A stretch of 64,000 bases of DNA from CAZXFA01 sp964640085. Its GTDB lineage: Bacteria; Actinomycetota; UBA4738; HRBIN12. Shown here piece by piece: positions 33,297 through 42,228 of this stretch. Location of the stretch: assembly GCA_964640085.1 (NCBI GenBank), contig CAZXFA010000011.1, forward strand, positions 11,900-75,899, written 5' to 3'. Under the pieces are notes generated by a model. That model worked only from the letters and a program-made list of their open reading frames with translations. It searched no databases and was not told the origin of the DNA. Both the position numbers and the translations under genes were made by a program. How positions within the stretch are numbered: position 1 is the stretch's first letter; each line of letters opens with the position of its first letter.

Positions 33297-35789
33297 CTAC
33301 CTCCCCCTGGGCAGCTCCAGGACGCAGTCCTCGGGCGCCTTGTCGTCCCGCAGGCCTTTGTAGCTCGGCGCCCGCATCTTCTTCGTGCTCTTCGTGATCT
33401 CCAGGTACTCGACCTCACACACCAGCTTCGGCTCGACGAACGTGGCGCCCTTCACGCCGACGAGGTCCGGGTCGTCGCCCGCGGGCCGCTGCCGGACGAG
33501 CGGCCGGAGCCGCTCCATCAGCCGGTCGAGCGTCTTCCGCGTGAACCCGGTGCCGACCTGGCCGATCCACAGCAGTCTCCCGTCGAGGTAGGCCCCGACC
33601 AGCAGCGCCCCGAAGCTCCCGGCGCGCCCGCCCTGGCCCGGTGTCCAGCCGAGGACCACGCAGTCCTGCGTGTTGGTGAGCTTGACCTTCCGCCAGTCGG
33701 GCGAGCGCCGCCCCGGCTGGTAGCGCGAGCCGACCTTCTTGGCCACCACGCCCTCGAGGCCCAGGTCCTTCGCCGTTCCCGCGAACCGCTTCCCCTCCCC
33801 CTCGACGTGCGTGATCAGCTGGAGCCGGTGGTCGGTCTCGCAGATCGCCTCGAGGAGATCGCGGCGATCCTCGAGCGCGAGACCGGTCGTGTCGCGCCCG
33901 TCCAGCCACAGGAGGTCGAAGGCCACCATCGCCACCGGGATCTTCTGGGCGATCCGCTTGATCTCGCGCTCGTTCGACAGGTTCATCCGCTGTTGGAGCG
34001 CCTCGAAGGAGTTCCTCCCGTCCTCGTCGAACGCGACGATCTCGGCGTCGAGCACCGCGTTCACCTGGTTCACGAGCTCGTGCACCATGTGCAGCTCCGG
34101 GTACTGCGGCGTGACGTCGCGGCCGGTCCGGGTGACCAGCCGGGTCCGGTCGGTCCCCATCGTGGTGATCGAGCGGATCCCATCGAACTTCGGCTCGAAC
34201 CACCACCCGGGGTCGTCGAATGCCTTCCACCCGCCCTCGGCGAGCATCGGCTGGAACGCCGGAGGCGACTCGATCAGCGGCGCCTCCTGCTTCGAGCCGA
34301 GGAAGGCGAGCCAGTCGGTCCGCGTCTTCACGAAGTGGAACTCGAGTCCCGGGTACCGACGTCCGTGCAGCCGGAACGTGACCTTCGTTTCCGTCCACTC
34401 GGAGGGCTCGTACGTCCCGTCGTCGAAGATCCGCACCTCGCCGGCGCCGTAGTGCCCCTCGGGGATCGTGCCCTCGAAGCCCCCGTACTCCAGGGGATGG
34501 TCCTCGGTCCGCACCGCGAGACGCTTGTCGCCGGGCTCGGTCGGCAGGCCTCGGGGGACCGCCCATGAGGGGAGCGCACCGTCGCGCTCGAGGCGGACGT
34601 CGTAGTGCAGGCGCGTCGCCCGGTGTTTGTGGATCACGAACGATCTCCCGGTGCCGCGGGCTGTACCCGGCGGGGGCTCCGTCGTGCCCTCGGGCCCGAA
34701 GTCGCGCTTACGCAGGTACTCGCCGAGTTCGGGGTCCCTCGAGGCCGCGATCACCTCCTCCGATGTCCGTCGCGGGGCGTCGGCGAGCTCCTTCCCGCCG
34801 GGCAGACCGAGGGACTCGAGGGCGGCGGTGAGGTCCTGCGGGCTGGTGCGGACCCCCTCGAACAGATCGCCGACGCGCGCGAACCGCTCGCAGGCGTTGT
34901 CGATCCGGAAGTCCCGCGGGCTGATTCCGGCCTCGACCTCTTCCCACGTGACCGGGGTCGAGACGGTCGCGCCGACCTCGGGTCGCAGCGAGTACGCGGC
35001 CGCGATGTTGGCGCCACTCCGGTTCATGTTGTGGTCGATGAAGACCTTGCCGGTCCGACGCTCGATCTTCCAGGCCATCGTGACGCGCTCGCGGTCCGCC
35101 TTCTCGATCATCCGCCCGGCAGCGCCGACGAAGTCGCGCACCTGTTGGTAGCTGTAGCCGGGCTCGACCGGCACGTAGATCTGCATGCCGGTGGCGCCGG
35201 AGGTCTTCGGGAAGCCCTCCAGACCGAGCGCGTCGAGCGCGGCCCGGACGTGGAGGGCAACCGTCCGCACGGCCTCGAACGACGCCTCCATCGGATCGAG
35301 GTCGAAGAACAGGTAGTCGGGGAGCTCCACCGAGCCGCACCGCGAGTGCAACGGGTGCATCTCGATGCAGCCGAGGTTCGCGACGAACAGCAGGGTCGCG
35401 AGGTCCTGCACCATGAGGTACCCGATGAGGCCGTCCCGGCTGTCCTCGCTCTCGACAGGGCAGCGCGCGATCCACTCGGGCGTGTGCGTGGGTGCGGTCT
35501 TCTCGAAGAAGAAGTCCCCGGCGATGCCGTCGGGCATCCGCTTCATCGTGAGGGGCCGATCGCGTAGGTGGGGCAAGATCAGCTCGGCGACGTTGAAGTA
35601 GTAGGCGACGAGGTCGCCCTTGGTGTATCCCTCAGCGGGCCAGAAGATCTTGTCCAGGTTCGACAGGCGCAACTCGCGGCCCTCGACCTCCGCCCACCAG
35701 GCATCGCCCCGGCGCTCGGCAGGCAGGGCCGACGGCATCTCGACCGTCAACACCCCCGAGCGCGACCTCCGGGCCGGCATGCAGGGCAT
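33297..35789 (-). CDS. ligD: Multifunctional ATP-dependent DNA ligase LigD (Pol-PE-Lig)
   Basis: An 830-aa NHEJ enzyme with three modules in the mycobacterial order. An archaeo-eukaryotic primase-type polymerase spans ~28-310 (LDKIFWPAEGYTKGDLVAYY; DLDPMEASFEAV with catalytic Asp pair; TSGATGMQIYVPV). A 3'-phosphoesterase spans ~390-500 (FVIHKHRATRLHYDVRLE; GTIPEGHYGAGEV). An ATP-dependent ligase spans ~525-825 (EPKFDGIRS with AMP-accepting Lys534; EGVVAKKVGSRYQPGRRSPDWRKVK). It seals double-strand breaks with Ku, encoded divergently. The start is uncertain: ATG 35789, GTG 35753 and ATG 35738 are all possible, since homology begins near residue 28. Confidence 0.95.
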   Translation of the reverse strand: MPCMPARRSRSGVLTVEMPSALPAERRGDAWWAEVEGRELRLSNLDKIFWPAEGYTKGDLVAYYFNVAELILPHLRDRPLTMKRMPDGIAGDFFFEKTAPTHTPEWIARCPVESEDSRDGLIGYLMVQDLATLLFVANLGCIEMHPLHSRCGSVELPDYLFFDLDPMEASFEAVRTVALHVRAALDALGLEGFPKTSGATGMQIYVPVEPGYSYQQVRDFVGAAGRMIEKADRERVTMAWKIERRTGKVFIDHNMNRSGANIAAAYSLRPEVGATVSTPVTWEEVEAGISPRDFRIDNACERFARVGDLFEGVRTSPQDLTAALESLGLPGGKELADAPRRTSEEVIAASRDPELGEYLRKRDFGPEGTTEPPPGTARGTGRSFVIHKHRATRLHYDVRLERDGALPSWAVPRGLPTEPGDKRLAVRTEDHPLEYGGFEGTIPEGHYGAGEVRIFDDGTYEPSEWTETKVTFRLHGRRYPGLEFHFVKTRTDWLAFLGSKQEAPLIESPPAFQPMLAEGGWKAFDDPGWWFEPKFDGIRSITTMGTDRTRLVTRTGRDVTPQYPELHMVHELVNQVNAVLDAEIVAFDEDGRNSFEALQQRMNLSNEREIKRIAQKIPVAMVAFDLLWLDGRDTTGLALEDRRDLLEAICETDHRLQLITHVEGEGKRFAGTAKDLGLEGVVAKKVGSRYQPGRRSPDWRKVKLTNTQDCVVLGWTPGQGGRAGSFGALLVGAYLDGRLLWIGQVGTGFTRKTLDRLMERLRPLVRQRPAGDDPDLVGVKGATFVEPKLVCEVEYLEITKSTKKMRAPSYKGLRDDKAPEDCVLELPRGR

Positions 35790-35820
35790 GGTAGACGGGA
35801 TGCCGGTGGCGTCGGCGAAG

Positions 35821-35831
35821 TAGGCTAGGAT
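35821..35831 (+). promoter_or_regulatory. -10-like boxes of ku
   Basis: TAGGCT and TAGGAT overlap-adjacent in the ligD-ku intergenic region, about 70 nt before the ku ATG. Ku therefore has a leader and a GGAGGAG ribosome site, unlike the leaderless genes. Confidence 0.4.
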
Positions 35832-35902
35832 GCCAAGTTCCCTGCTCAGAGCCCACCGGACCCGAGCGACCGGCCCGGAGGGCCCGACCCGGAGGAGCGC
35901 GC

Positions 35903-36805
35903 ATGCCGCCCAGAGCGATGTGGAAGGGGGCCATCTCGTTCGGCCTCGTCACGATCCCGGTGGGTGTCTACCCGGCCACCGAGGAGAAGTCGTTGCGGTT
36001 CAACCAACTGCACGACGAGGACATGGGGCGGATCCGGTACAAGCGGGTCTGCTCCGTGGACGGCGAGGAGGTGGACTACGAGCACATCGTGAAGGGCTAC
36101 GAGGTGGAGAAGGATCGCTACGTGGTGATCACCGACGAGGACCTGGACGCCGTGCCCGTCGAGTCCTCGCGCGCGATCGACATCCAGCAGTTCGTCGCCC
36201 TGGACGAGATCGACCCGATCCTGTTCAAGAAGTCCTACTACCTGGTCCCCGAGGAGCCCGGCGCCAAGGCCTACGCCCTGCTCCGCGAGGCCCTCACCGA
36301 GGAGAGCAAGGTCGGCATCGCCAAGGTCAGCTTCCGCGACAAGGAGCATCTGGCGGCGCTGCGTTTCAAGGACGACGTGTTCGTGCTGGAGACCATGTAC
36401 TGGCCCGACGAGGTCCGGGCGGCCGGGTTCGACACCGTGAGCTCCGAGGCAAAGGTCCGGGCGAACGAGGTCGAGATGGCCAAACAGCTGATCGAGAGCC
36501 TGAGCGAACCGTGGGACCCCGAGCGCTTCAAGGACGAGTACCGCGAGGCGCTGCTCGGGATCGTCGAGAAGAAGCTGGCCGGAGAGCCGATCGAGGCGCC
36601 CACCGAGGCCGCCCCAGCCCGGGTGGTCGACCTGATGGAGGCGCTGAAGGCCTCCGTGGCGGCGGCGAAGGAGCGCACGCCGGCCCAGGGAGCCAAGCGC
36701 GCGGCCGGCAAGCGCTCGTCGAAGAAGACGGCGGCCAAGAAGACGGCGGCGAAGAAGGCCACCGCCAAGCGGGCCCCCTCTCGCAAGAAGGCCGTGGGGG
36801 AGTGA
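35903..36805 (+). CDS. ku: Non-homologous end-joining protein Ku
   Basis: A 300-aa bacterial Ku with MPPRAMWKGAISFGLVTIPVGVYPAT at the start and the Ku core (KRVCSVDGEEVDYEHIVKGYE, IDIQQFVALDEIDPILFKKSYYL, AKQLIESLSEPWDPERFKDEYREALL). The last ~40 residues are Lys/Ala-rich (KKTAAKKTAAKKATAK), as in Ku proteins with DNA-binding tails. It binds DNA ends and recruits LigD, whose gene is divergent across 113 nt. ATG at 35903 has GGAGGAG upstream. Confidence 0.96.
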   Translation: MPPRAMWKGAISFGLVTIPVGVYPATEEKSLRFNQLHDEDMGRIRYKRVCSVDGEEVDYEHIVKGYEVEKDRYVVITDEDLDAVPVESSRAIDIQQFVALDEIDPILFKKSYYLVPEEPGAKAYALLREALTEESKVGIAKVSFRDKEHLAALRFKDDVFVLETMYWPDEVRAAGFDTVSSEAKVRANEVEMAKQLIESLSEPWDPERFKDEYREALLGIVEKKLAGEPIEAPTEAAPARVVDLMEALKASVAAAKERTPAQGAKRAAGKRSSKKTAAKKTAAKKATAKRAPSRKKAVGE

Positions 36806-36808
36806 ACC

Positions 36809-37147
36809 GTGAAGCTGGTCGCGGCGGTGATCAAGCCGCACAAGCTCGATGAGGTGAAGGAAGCCCTCCGCGACGTGGGCGTGCAGGGGCTCACGACCAC
36901 CGAGGTCGAGGGGTTCGGGCGCCAGCGCGGTCACACCGAGGTGTACCGGGGTGCCGAGTACCAGGTGGACTTCGTCCCGAAGGTGAAGATCGAGGTCCTC
37001 TGCGACGACGACCAGGCATCCCAAGTGGTCGAGGCGGTCACGGGGGCGGCCCGGACGGGGAAGATCGGCGACGGCAAGATCTGGGTGATCCCGGCGGAGC
37101 AGGTCGTCAGGATCCGGACCGGCGAGATGGGTCCGGACGCCCTCTGA
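36809..37147 (+). CDS. glnB: Nitrogen regulatory protein PII
   Basis: A 112-aa PII trimer subunit that senses 2-oxoglutarate, ATP/ADP. T-loop GFGRQRGHTEVYRGAEYQVDF includes the modifiable Tyr of RGAEY; the B-loop TGAARTGKIGDGKIWV and C-loop regions are intact. GTG at 36809 starts 3 nt after ku. The next gene is glnD, whose product would uridylylate or adenylylate that Tyr. No amtB or glnA adjoins, which is unusual for actinobacterial PII loci. Confidence 0.95.
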   Translation: MKLVAAVIKPHKLDEVKEALRDVGVQGLTTTEVEGFGRQRGHTEVYRGAEYQVDFVPKVKIEVLCDDDQASQVVEAVTGAARTGKIGDGKIWVIPAEQVVRIRTGEMGPDAL

Positions 37148-37149
37148 GC

Positions 37150-39639
37150 ATGGATCAGCGGCCGGCGGCGGTCGCACGGCTCCTCGAGGAGCTCGGCGCC
37201 CTCGACCGTGCCTACTCTCGGGGCCACCACGGTCGATGGTCCGCCGCCCGGCGCGCCGAGCTGGTCGACGGCTGCCTGCGAGACCTGTTCGAGGATCTGC
37301 CGTCGCCCGCCGGCGTCGCGCTCGTCGCTCTGGGGGGATACGGCCGCGGACGACTCGCTCCCGCCTCGGACGTCGACCTGCTGCTCGTGCACGATGGGGT
37401 GGCGCCGGAGGTCGTGGCGGCGCTCGCCGAGCGCCTTTGGTACCCGCTCTGGGACGCAGGGATGCGGGTGGGCCACGCCGTCCGGACCCCCCGGGAGTGC
37501 GAGGAGGTCGCCGCCGAGCGGATCGACGTCGCGACGGCGATGCTCGACGGTCGAGCGCTGTCGGGCGACCTCGCCCCGTGGGCGGAGGCCCTGGCCCGGG
37601 TCCTGGCCCCCATCCGTTCCGATCCACGGACGTTCGCGGCGTCCCTGCACGCGGACGCGGAGGAGCGCGGGGAGCGGCATGGCGCGGTCTCGTCGCTGCT
37701 TGAGCCCAACCTGAAGGAGGGAGCCGGAGGCCTGCGGGACGTCCACGTCCTCGGGTGGCTCGGAACGGCGCTCGGGCGGTCGCTGGAAGAGCAGGGCCTG
37801 CTGCGCGACGTCGAGCGCCGGGCCGTGGAGGAGGCCGAGGAGTTCCTCGAGCGCGTCCGCGCCGCGCTGCACCTGGAGACCGGACGGGCAACGGACCGGC
37901 TACTGCTGGAGCAGCAGCCACCGATCGCGCGGTGGTTGGGGTTCGTCGAGGAACCCGACCTGCGAGCGGTCGATGGGCTGATGCGTCAGGTGTTCGAGCA
38001 CGCTCGACAGGTCGAACACGTCCGCTCCTCGGCGCTCCGGCGGTACCTGAGCGGCGAGCCGCATCCACGCCCGGTGGAGCCGACGCCTCAGGGCGTCCTG
38101 CGCGCGCTCGTCGAGTTGGCGGAGGAGGGCGGCGTCCCCTCCCCCGCGACGCTGGACGCCATCGAGGCCGTCGGGATCCCCGACGAGGTCGAGTGGACCG
38201 ACGGTGTCCGCCACGGGTTCCTGGCCCTCCTCCGAGCGGGTGAGGAGGGCGCCAGGATGCTCGAGGTGCTCGACCGCCTGGGTCTCCTCCACCGGTACCT
38301 TCCCGAGTGGGCCCCCGTGCGCTGCCGCCCGCAACGCGATCCATACCATCGGTTCCCCGTGGACGTGCACCTGCTCCGCTCGCTCGTCGAGGTCTCGCGG
38401 CTGCTCGAGCTTCCCGGCGACGAGCCGATGGCGGCCGAGGCCGTGGCGGCGGTCACCGACCGGGACGGCGTCCTGCTCGGCGCCTTGCTCCATGACATCG
38501 GCAAGGTCGGGAAGCGGAACCACGTCGCCGTCGGGCGCGACATCGCCGCGCGCATGCTCGGGCGCATGCGCCTGCCGGACGCGACGCGCGGGCTCGCCGC
38601 CTTCATGGTCGCCGAGCACCTGCTGCTCCCGGACACGGCGACGCGGCGGGATCTGGAGGACCCGGATCTCGTGCTGGAGGTTGCCACCAGGGTCGGCGAT
38701 CCGGAGCGGCTCGCCGCCCTGTACCTACTCGCGATCGCCGACGGGCAGGCCACGGGTCCCCTCGCGTGGACCCCTTGGCGGGCCACCCTTGTTCGGGAGC
38801 TGGTCGCCAAGGTCCAGCATGTGCTGGAACGCGGGGAGGTCGGGGCGGACACCGCCGCCCGCCTGAGCGAGAGGGCGGACGCCCTGCGAGCGCTCCTGCC
38901 CGACGTGCCCGAGGACGCGCTGCGGCGGTTCCTGCTCCGCATGCCCCGGTCGTACGTGCTCACCGTCCCGCCCGAACGGGTGGCCGAGCACCACGCGATC
39001 GTGGCCCCGCCGCTCGGCACCCTGGAGGTGCGGACGCAGGCCGCTCCCGGTGCCCGGCCCGGCACGTATGTCCTGACGGTCGTGGCGGCCGATCGCCCCG
39101 GTCTGCTCTCGCTGATCGCGGGGGCGGTCGCGCTCGCCGGCCTGTCGATCCTCTCGGCGCACGTGTTCACGACCGAGGACGGGACCGCTGTGGACGTCTT
39201 CGAGGTCGAGGGGGCGTTCGAGACGGAGGTTGGGGAGGAGCGATGGCGCGAGCTCCGATCCACGCTGCGGGGGGCGATCGAGGGCAGGGTCGAGCTCGAG
39301 CACCGGGTCGAGGTCAAGCGTCGCCACTACCCGCCGACCCGTCACGCGGTCCCCGTCGAGGTCGAGGTCCACGCCGACGTCTCGGACTTCTTCACCGTGG
39401 TCGAGGTGGAGGCCTCGGACCGGATCGGTCTGCTCCACGACATCACCCGGACCTTCGCCGACCTGCACCTCGACGTGCATCTGGCGAAGGTTGCCACGTA
39501 CGGTGCCCGGGTGGTGGATGCGTTCTACGTCCGGGATGCCCTCGGCCGAAAGCTCGACGACGAGCAGGTCGCCGAGCTCGAGCGCGCCCTCCGGGCGCGA
39601 CTGGAGGGACTAGACGCCGGCGTGCGAACGGCGCCCTGA
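37150..39639 (+). CDS. glnD: PII uridylyl-/adenylyltransferase and deuridylylase
   Basis: An 829-aa bifunctional sensor of glutamine that modifies and demodifies PII. It has an N-terminal nucleotidyltransferase domain (ALGGYGRGRLAPASDVDLLLVHD, ~58-80) and the GlnE/GlnD helical region with EPNLKEGAGGLRDVH. An HD phosphohydrolase domain (ALLHDIGKVGKRNH, near 450) and two C-terminal ACT domains follow (VVAADRPGLLSLIAGAV, near 640; VEASDRIGLLHDITRTF, near 755). ATG at 37150 is 2 nt after glnB stop, so PII and its modifying enzyme are co-expressed. Confidence 0.95.
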   Translation: MDQRPAAVARLLEELGALDRAYSRGHHGRWSAARRAELVDGCLRDLFEDLPSPAGVALVALGGYGRGRLAPASDVDLLLVHDGVAPEVVAALAERLWYPLWDAGMRVGHAVRTPRECEEVAAERIDVATAMLDGRALSGDLAPWAEALARVLAPIRSDPRTFAASLHADAEERGERHGAVSSLLEPNLKEGAGGLRDVHVLGWLGTALGRSLEEQGLLRDVERRAVEEAEEFLERVRAALHLETGRATDRLLLEQQPPIARWLGFVEEPDLRAVDGLMRQVFEHARQVEHVRSSALRRYLSGEPHPRPVEPTPQGVLRALVELAEEGGVPSPATLDAIEAVGIPDEVEWTDGVRHGFLALLRAGEEGARMLEVLDRLGLLHRYLPEWAPVRCRPQRDPYHRFPVDVHLLRSLVEVSRLLELPGDEPMAAEAVAAVTDRDGVLLGALLHDIGKVGKRNHVAVGRDIAARMLGRMRLPDATRGLAAFMVAEHLLLPDTATRRDLEDPDLVLEVATRVGDPERLAALYLLAIADGQATGPLAWTPWRATLVRELVAKVQHVLERGEVGADTAARLSERADALRALLPDVPEDALRRFLLRMPRSYVLTVPPERVAEHHAIVAPPLGTLEVRTQAAPGARPGTYVLTVVAADRPGLLSLIAGAVALAGLSILSAHVFTTEDGTAVDVFEVEGAFETEVGEERWRELRSTLRGAIEGRVELEHRVEVKRRHYPPTRHAVPVEVEVHADVSDFFTVVEVEASDRIGLLHDITRTFADLHLDVHLAKVATYGARVVDAFYVRDALGRKLDDEQVAELERALRARLEGLDAGVRTAP

Positions 39640-39653
39640 GATCTGAGGAGGAG

Positions 39654-40046
39654 ATGTCAACGACGAAGTCGCTCGGGCCCCTGGACCAGGTCTCCCTGTT
39701 CTGTCGAGAGCCCGAACGCTCGGAGCGCTTCTACGGTGAGGTGCTCGGGTTCCCCCACCTCGGTACCTACGGCGACCTCGCGTTCTTCGACATGCACGGC
39801 GTTCGCCTCTACCTGCACCGGAAGGATGATGCCGAGTGGCGGCCCGGCTCGATCCTCTATTTCGGCACGGACGACATCCGGAGCCGGGCGGCATCGCTGG
39901 CGGAGATGGGAGTGACGTTCGCCGCGGAGCCGCACCTCGTCCATCGCGACGAGGCGAGCGGCGAGGAGACGTGGATGGCGTTCTTCGAGGACCCCGACGG
40001 CAACACGCTCGCCCTCACGTCTCGCGTTCGACCGGATCGAGGGTGA
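39654..40046 (+). CDS. VOC-family (glyoxalase/bleomycin resistance-like) protein
   Basis: A 130-aa vicinal oxygen chelate protein with two beta-alpha-beta-beta-beta units: LDQVSLFCREPERSERFYGEVLGFPHLGTYGDLAFF and FGTDDIRSRAASLAEMGVTFAAEPH...MAFFEDPDGNTLALTSRV. Typical for glyoxalase-like enzymes or binding proteins, specific activity unknown. ATG at 39654 has GAGGAGG immediately upstream, 14 nt after glnD. It converges with the DUF72 gene. Confidence 0.85.
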   Translation: MSTTKSLGPLDQVSLFCREPERSERFYGEVLGFPHLGTYGDLAFFDMHGVRLYLHRKDDAEWRPGSILYFGTDDIRSRAASLAEMGVTFAAEPHLVHRDEASGEETWMAFFEDPDGNTLALTSRVRPDRG

Positions 40047-40049
40047 CGG

Positions 40050-40763
40050 CTAACGCCCGAGGATCCCACGCAGGCGCTCGGCCATCCTCGGGCTGGCGCC
40101 CTCGTCCTCGTGCTTGAAATAGCAGAAGACGTCGTGACCGGCCTCGAGCGCCGGGCCGATGCGCTCCGCCCACGCCGCGAGCTCCCGATCCGCGTACCCC
40201 GTCTTCCGCAGACGCAGGAACCCGAACGGCTCCCATGAGAGGTCGTCGGGGCCGGGATCCTGCTCGTCGGTCTCGGCCACGCACCAGGCGACGCCCTGCT
40301 CGAGCAGGAGGTCGCGCGCCTCGCGCCAGGAGGGGTGTCGGAACTCCATCGCCGCCCGCGGCCGGGGGGGCAGGTACCCGACGAACGCCTCGATCAGTCC
40401 TCGAGCGTATCGCAACGACGGCGGGCACTGGTACAGGATCGCCCCCAGCCGGTCGCCGAGGACCCGGCACCGCTCGAGGAAGTCGCGGACGTCCTCGTCG
40501 GCGTCGGCGAGCCGCCGGACGTGCGTGATGCGCTGGTTCGCCTTCAGGGTGAAGCGGAAGTCCTCCGGGGTTAGGTCGCGCCAGTTGGACAAGGTCTTCT
40601 CCGTGGGGAGGCGTCGGAACGTGTAGTTGATCTCGACCGACGGGAACCGGCTCGCGTAGTAGGAGAGCATCTCCCGATCCTTCAGCCCCTCGGGATAGAA
40701 GACGTCGTGCTTCCACTCCTTGTAGGCGAACCCCGATGTCCCCAGAAAGAGCGTCCCGGGCAT
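40050..40763 (-). CDS. DUF72 family protein (YecE-like)
   Basis: A 237-aa TIM-barrel-like DUF72 protein. FLGTSGFAYKEWKHDVFYPEGLKDREMLSYYASRFPSVEINYTFRRLP is the standard opening; AILYQCPPSLRY, AMEFRHPSW, and VFCYFKHEDEGASP follow. Function unknown across the family. ATG at 40763 is 14 bp from the divergent ATG at 40778, and the segment between is nearly palindromic. Confidence 0.88.
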   Translation of the reverse strand: MPGTLFLGTSGFAYKEWKHDVFYPEGLKDREMLSYYASRFPSVEINYTFRRLPTEKTLSNWRDLTPEDFRFTLKANQRITHVRRLADADEDVRDFLERCRVLGDRLGAILYQCPPSLRYARGLIEAFVGYLPPRPRAAMEFRHPSWREARDLLLEQGVAWCVAETDEQDPGPDDLSWEPFGFLRLRKTGYADRELAAWAERIGPALEAGHDVFCYFKHEDEGASPRMAERLRGILGR

Positions 40764-40777
40764 GGGAGTATCGTCCC

Positions 40778-41443
40778 ATGGACGCACCCGAGGTGCGGGG
40801 CGACCTGGGTCCGGGCCAGGTTCCGGCCGTTTGGCTCGAGCCGGCCGGGTCGGTCGCCTGGCTCGTCGTCGCCCACGGCGCCGGAGCGGGCAGGGATCAC
40901 CCGTTCCTGGTCGGCTTCTGTCGCGCGATGGCCGATCACGGGGTGGCCACCGCTCGGTTCGATTTCCGGTACATGGCCGCAGGACGGCGCTCGCCCGATC
41001 CGGAGCCCGTGCTGCGGACGACCTGGGAGACCGTGTTCGGCGCCGTGGAGGCGATGGCCGCCGGGCTCCCGGTGCTCGCGGGCGGCAAGTCCCTGGGTGG
41101 ACGGATCGCCTCGATGTGTGTCGCCGATGGGCTGCCGGCCGCCGGGCTCGTGTTCCTCGGGTACCCCTTGCATCCACCGGGCCGCACCGAGCGCCTGCGA
41201 GCCGAGCACCTGGCGCGGATCGGGGTGCCCATGCTCTTCCTCCAGGGGACGAGGGACCCGTTCGCGCGTTCCGACCTGCTGGCGCAGGTGCTGGACGGGC
41301 TCGGGGATCGTGCCGAGCTCGTGGCCGTCGAGGGCGGCGACCACTCGTTCAACGTGCGCGGCGCCAAGCTCGGCGCCCGAGAGACCGGCGCCGGGTTGGC
41401 CGATCACGCGGGCCCCTTCGTCCGGCGCGTGGCGGGGGGCTGA
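40778..41443 (+). CDS. Alpha/beta hydrolase, KANL3/Tex30-like
   Basis: A 221-aa compact alpha/beta hydrolase-like protein. WLVVAHGAGAGRDHPFL gives the oxyanion region, LAGGKSLGGRIAS the nucleophile elbow (Ser), LFLQGTRDPFA the acid, and VEGGDHSFNV the catalytic His. The substrate is unknown; relatives are annotated as dienelactone-hydrolase-like. A TATCGT box is only 3 nt before the ATG, so promoter placement is unclear. The 41445 gene follows after a single base. Confidence 0.84.
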   Translation: MDAPEVRGDLGPGQVPAVWLEPAGSVAWLVVAHGAGAGRDHPFLVGFCRAMADHGVATARFDFRYMAAGRRSPDPEPVLRTTWETVFGAVEAMAAGLPVLAGGKSLGGRIASMCVADGLPAAGLVFLGYPLHPPGRTERLRAEHLARIGVPMLFLQGTRDPFARSDLLAQVLDGLGDRAELVAVEGGDHSFNVRGAKLGARETGAGLADHAGPFVRRVAGG

Positions 41444-41444
41444 G

Positions 41445-41720
41445 GTGCCGCGGAAGCACCGGCGACGGGTTGACGAGCCGATCCCACCGCTCCGGCGCCC
41501 ACAGGGCGAAGCGCCCCTCTGGGCGCTCGCCCCGGGGGCCGACGTGCGGCGTGTCTCGAACGAGAGGCCCTATCGGTGTCCGGGGTGTGACCTGCGGATC
41601 CTCCCGCTCGTGTGGCACTTCGTGGTCGTGCCGGAGGACGCGCCGGATGAGCGGCGGCACTGGCACGAGGGCTGTTGGCGCGTCGAGCTGAACCGCACGC
41701 GGGGCCGTCGCCGGGCCTGA
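41445..41720 (+). CDS. Small actinobacterial zinc-binding-like protein
   Basis: A 91-aa basic protein with a putative zinc site formed by RPYRCPGCDLRI and RRHWHEGCWR (two Cys, then His and Cys). Similar small proteins occur in many Actinobacteria, sometimes mislabelled ATP/GTP-binding. The role is unknown; nucleic-acid binding is possible because of the Arg-rich ends. GTG at 41445 follows the hydrolase stop by one base. Confidence 0.72.
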   Translation: MPRKHRRRVDEPIPPLRRPQGEAPLWALAPGADVRRVSNERPYRCPGCDLRILPLVWHFVVVPEDAPDERRHWHEGCWRVELNRTRGRRRA

Positions 41721-41833
41721 GGATCGTCTCGGCGGGCTGCTAGCATCGAGGGGTCGCGCGAGCGCTCTTCCCGTCTCCCCGCGGTGAGCGCGACATCGGT
41801 CCGAGCGCAACAGGCCGAACGGAAGGACGGGTC

Positions 41834-42181
41834 ATGGCCGAAACAGCGCTCGGCGTCCTGGCAGCCTCCTGGGGCGTCGTGATGGCGCTCTCCCCGGTCC
41901 TCCAGATCCGGAGGATCCTCCACCGACGCTCGTCGGAGGATGTCTCGGTCGGCTACCTGCTCGTCGTCACGTCCGGGTTCGTGATCTGGGTCGCGTACGG
42001 GTTCACGATCGGCAACCCGGTGATCGTGGCACCGAACATGATCGCCCTGCTGGTAGGGGCGACGACGATCATCGTGGCGCTCCGATTCCGATCCTCACGA
42101 GGTCCGTCGCCGACGACGGGCACGCTCGACGGGCCCCATGCCTCGGCGCGGGATCCTGACCCGGCCACCGTCCCCCGCTGA
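41834..42181 (+). CDS. SemiSWEET-family sugar transporter
   Basis: A 115-aa membrane protein with three helices (about 6-28, 37-57, 63-85) in the SemiSWEET arrangement. SPVLQIRRILHRRSSEDVSVGYLLVVTSGFVIWVAYGFTIGNPVIVAPN matches the family PQ-loop-like segment. It would dimerise to form a bidirectional sugar pore. The last ~28 residues are a polar tail. A TAGCAT box lies ~85 nt upstream and GGAAGGACGG before the ATG. Confidence 0.85.
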   Translation: MAETALGVLAASWGVVMALSPVLQIRRILHRRSSEDVSVGYLLVVTSGFVIWVAYGFTIGNPVIVAPNMIALLVGATTIIVALRFRSSRGPSPTTGTLDGPHASARDPDPATVPR

Positions 42182-42215
42182 GGAACGTCCGGCTCGGGCG
42201 GGTCCGTCCGCTCGC

Positions 42216-42221
42216 TATCAT
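42216..42221 (+). promoter_or_regulatory. -10 box of leaderless gene at 42229
   Basis: TATCAT, 7 nt, then GTG at 42229. Confidence 0.55.
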
Positions 42222-42228
42222 CGCGACC

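Noticed and set aside
36700..36800. Lys/Ala repeat at the end of ku as a tandem DNA repeat element
   Set aside because: It is the protein's basic DNA-binding tail, in frame and typical for Ku.
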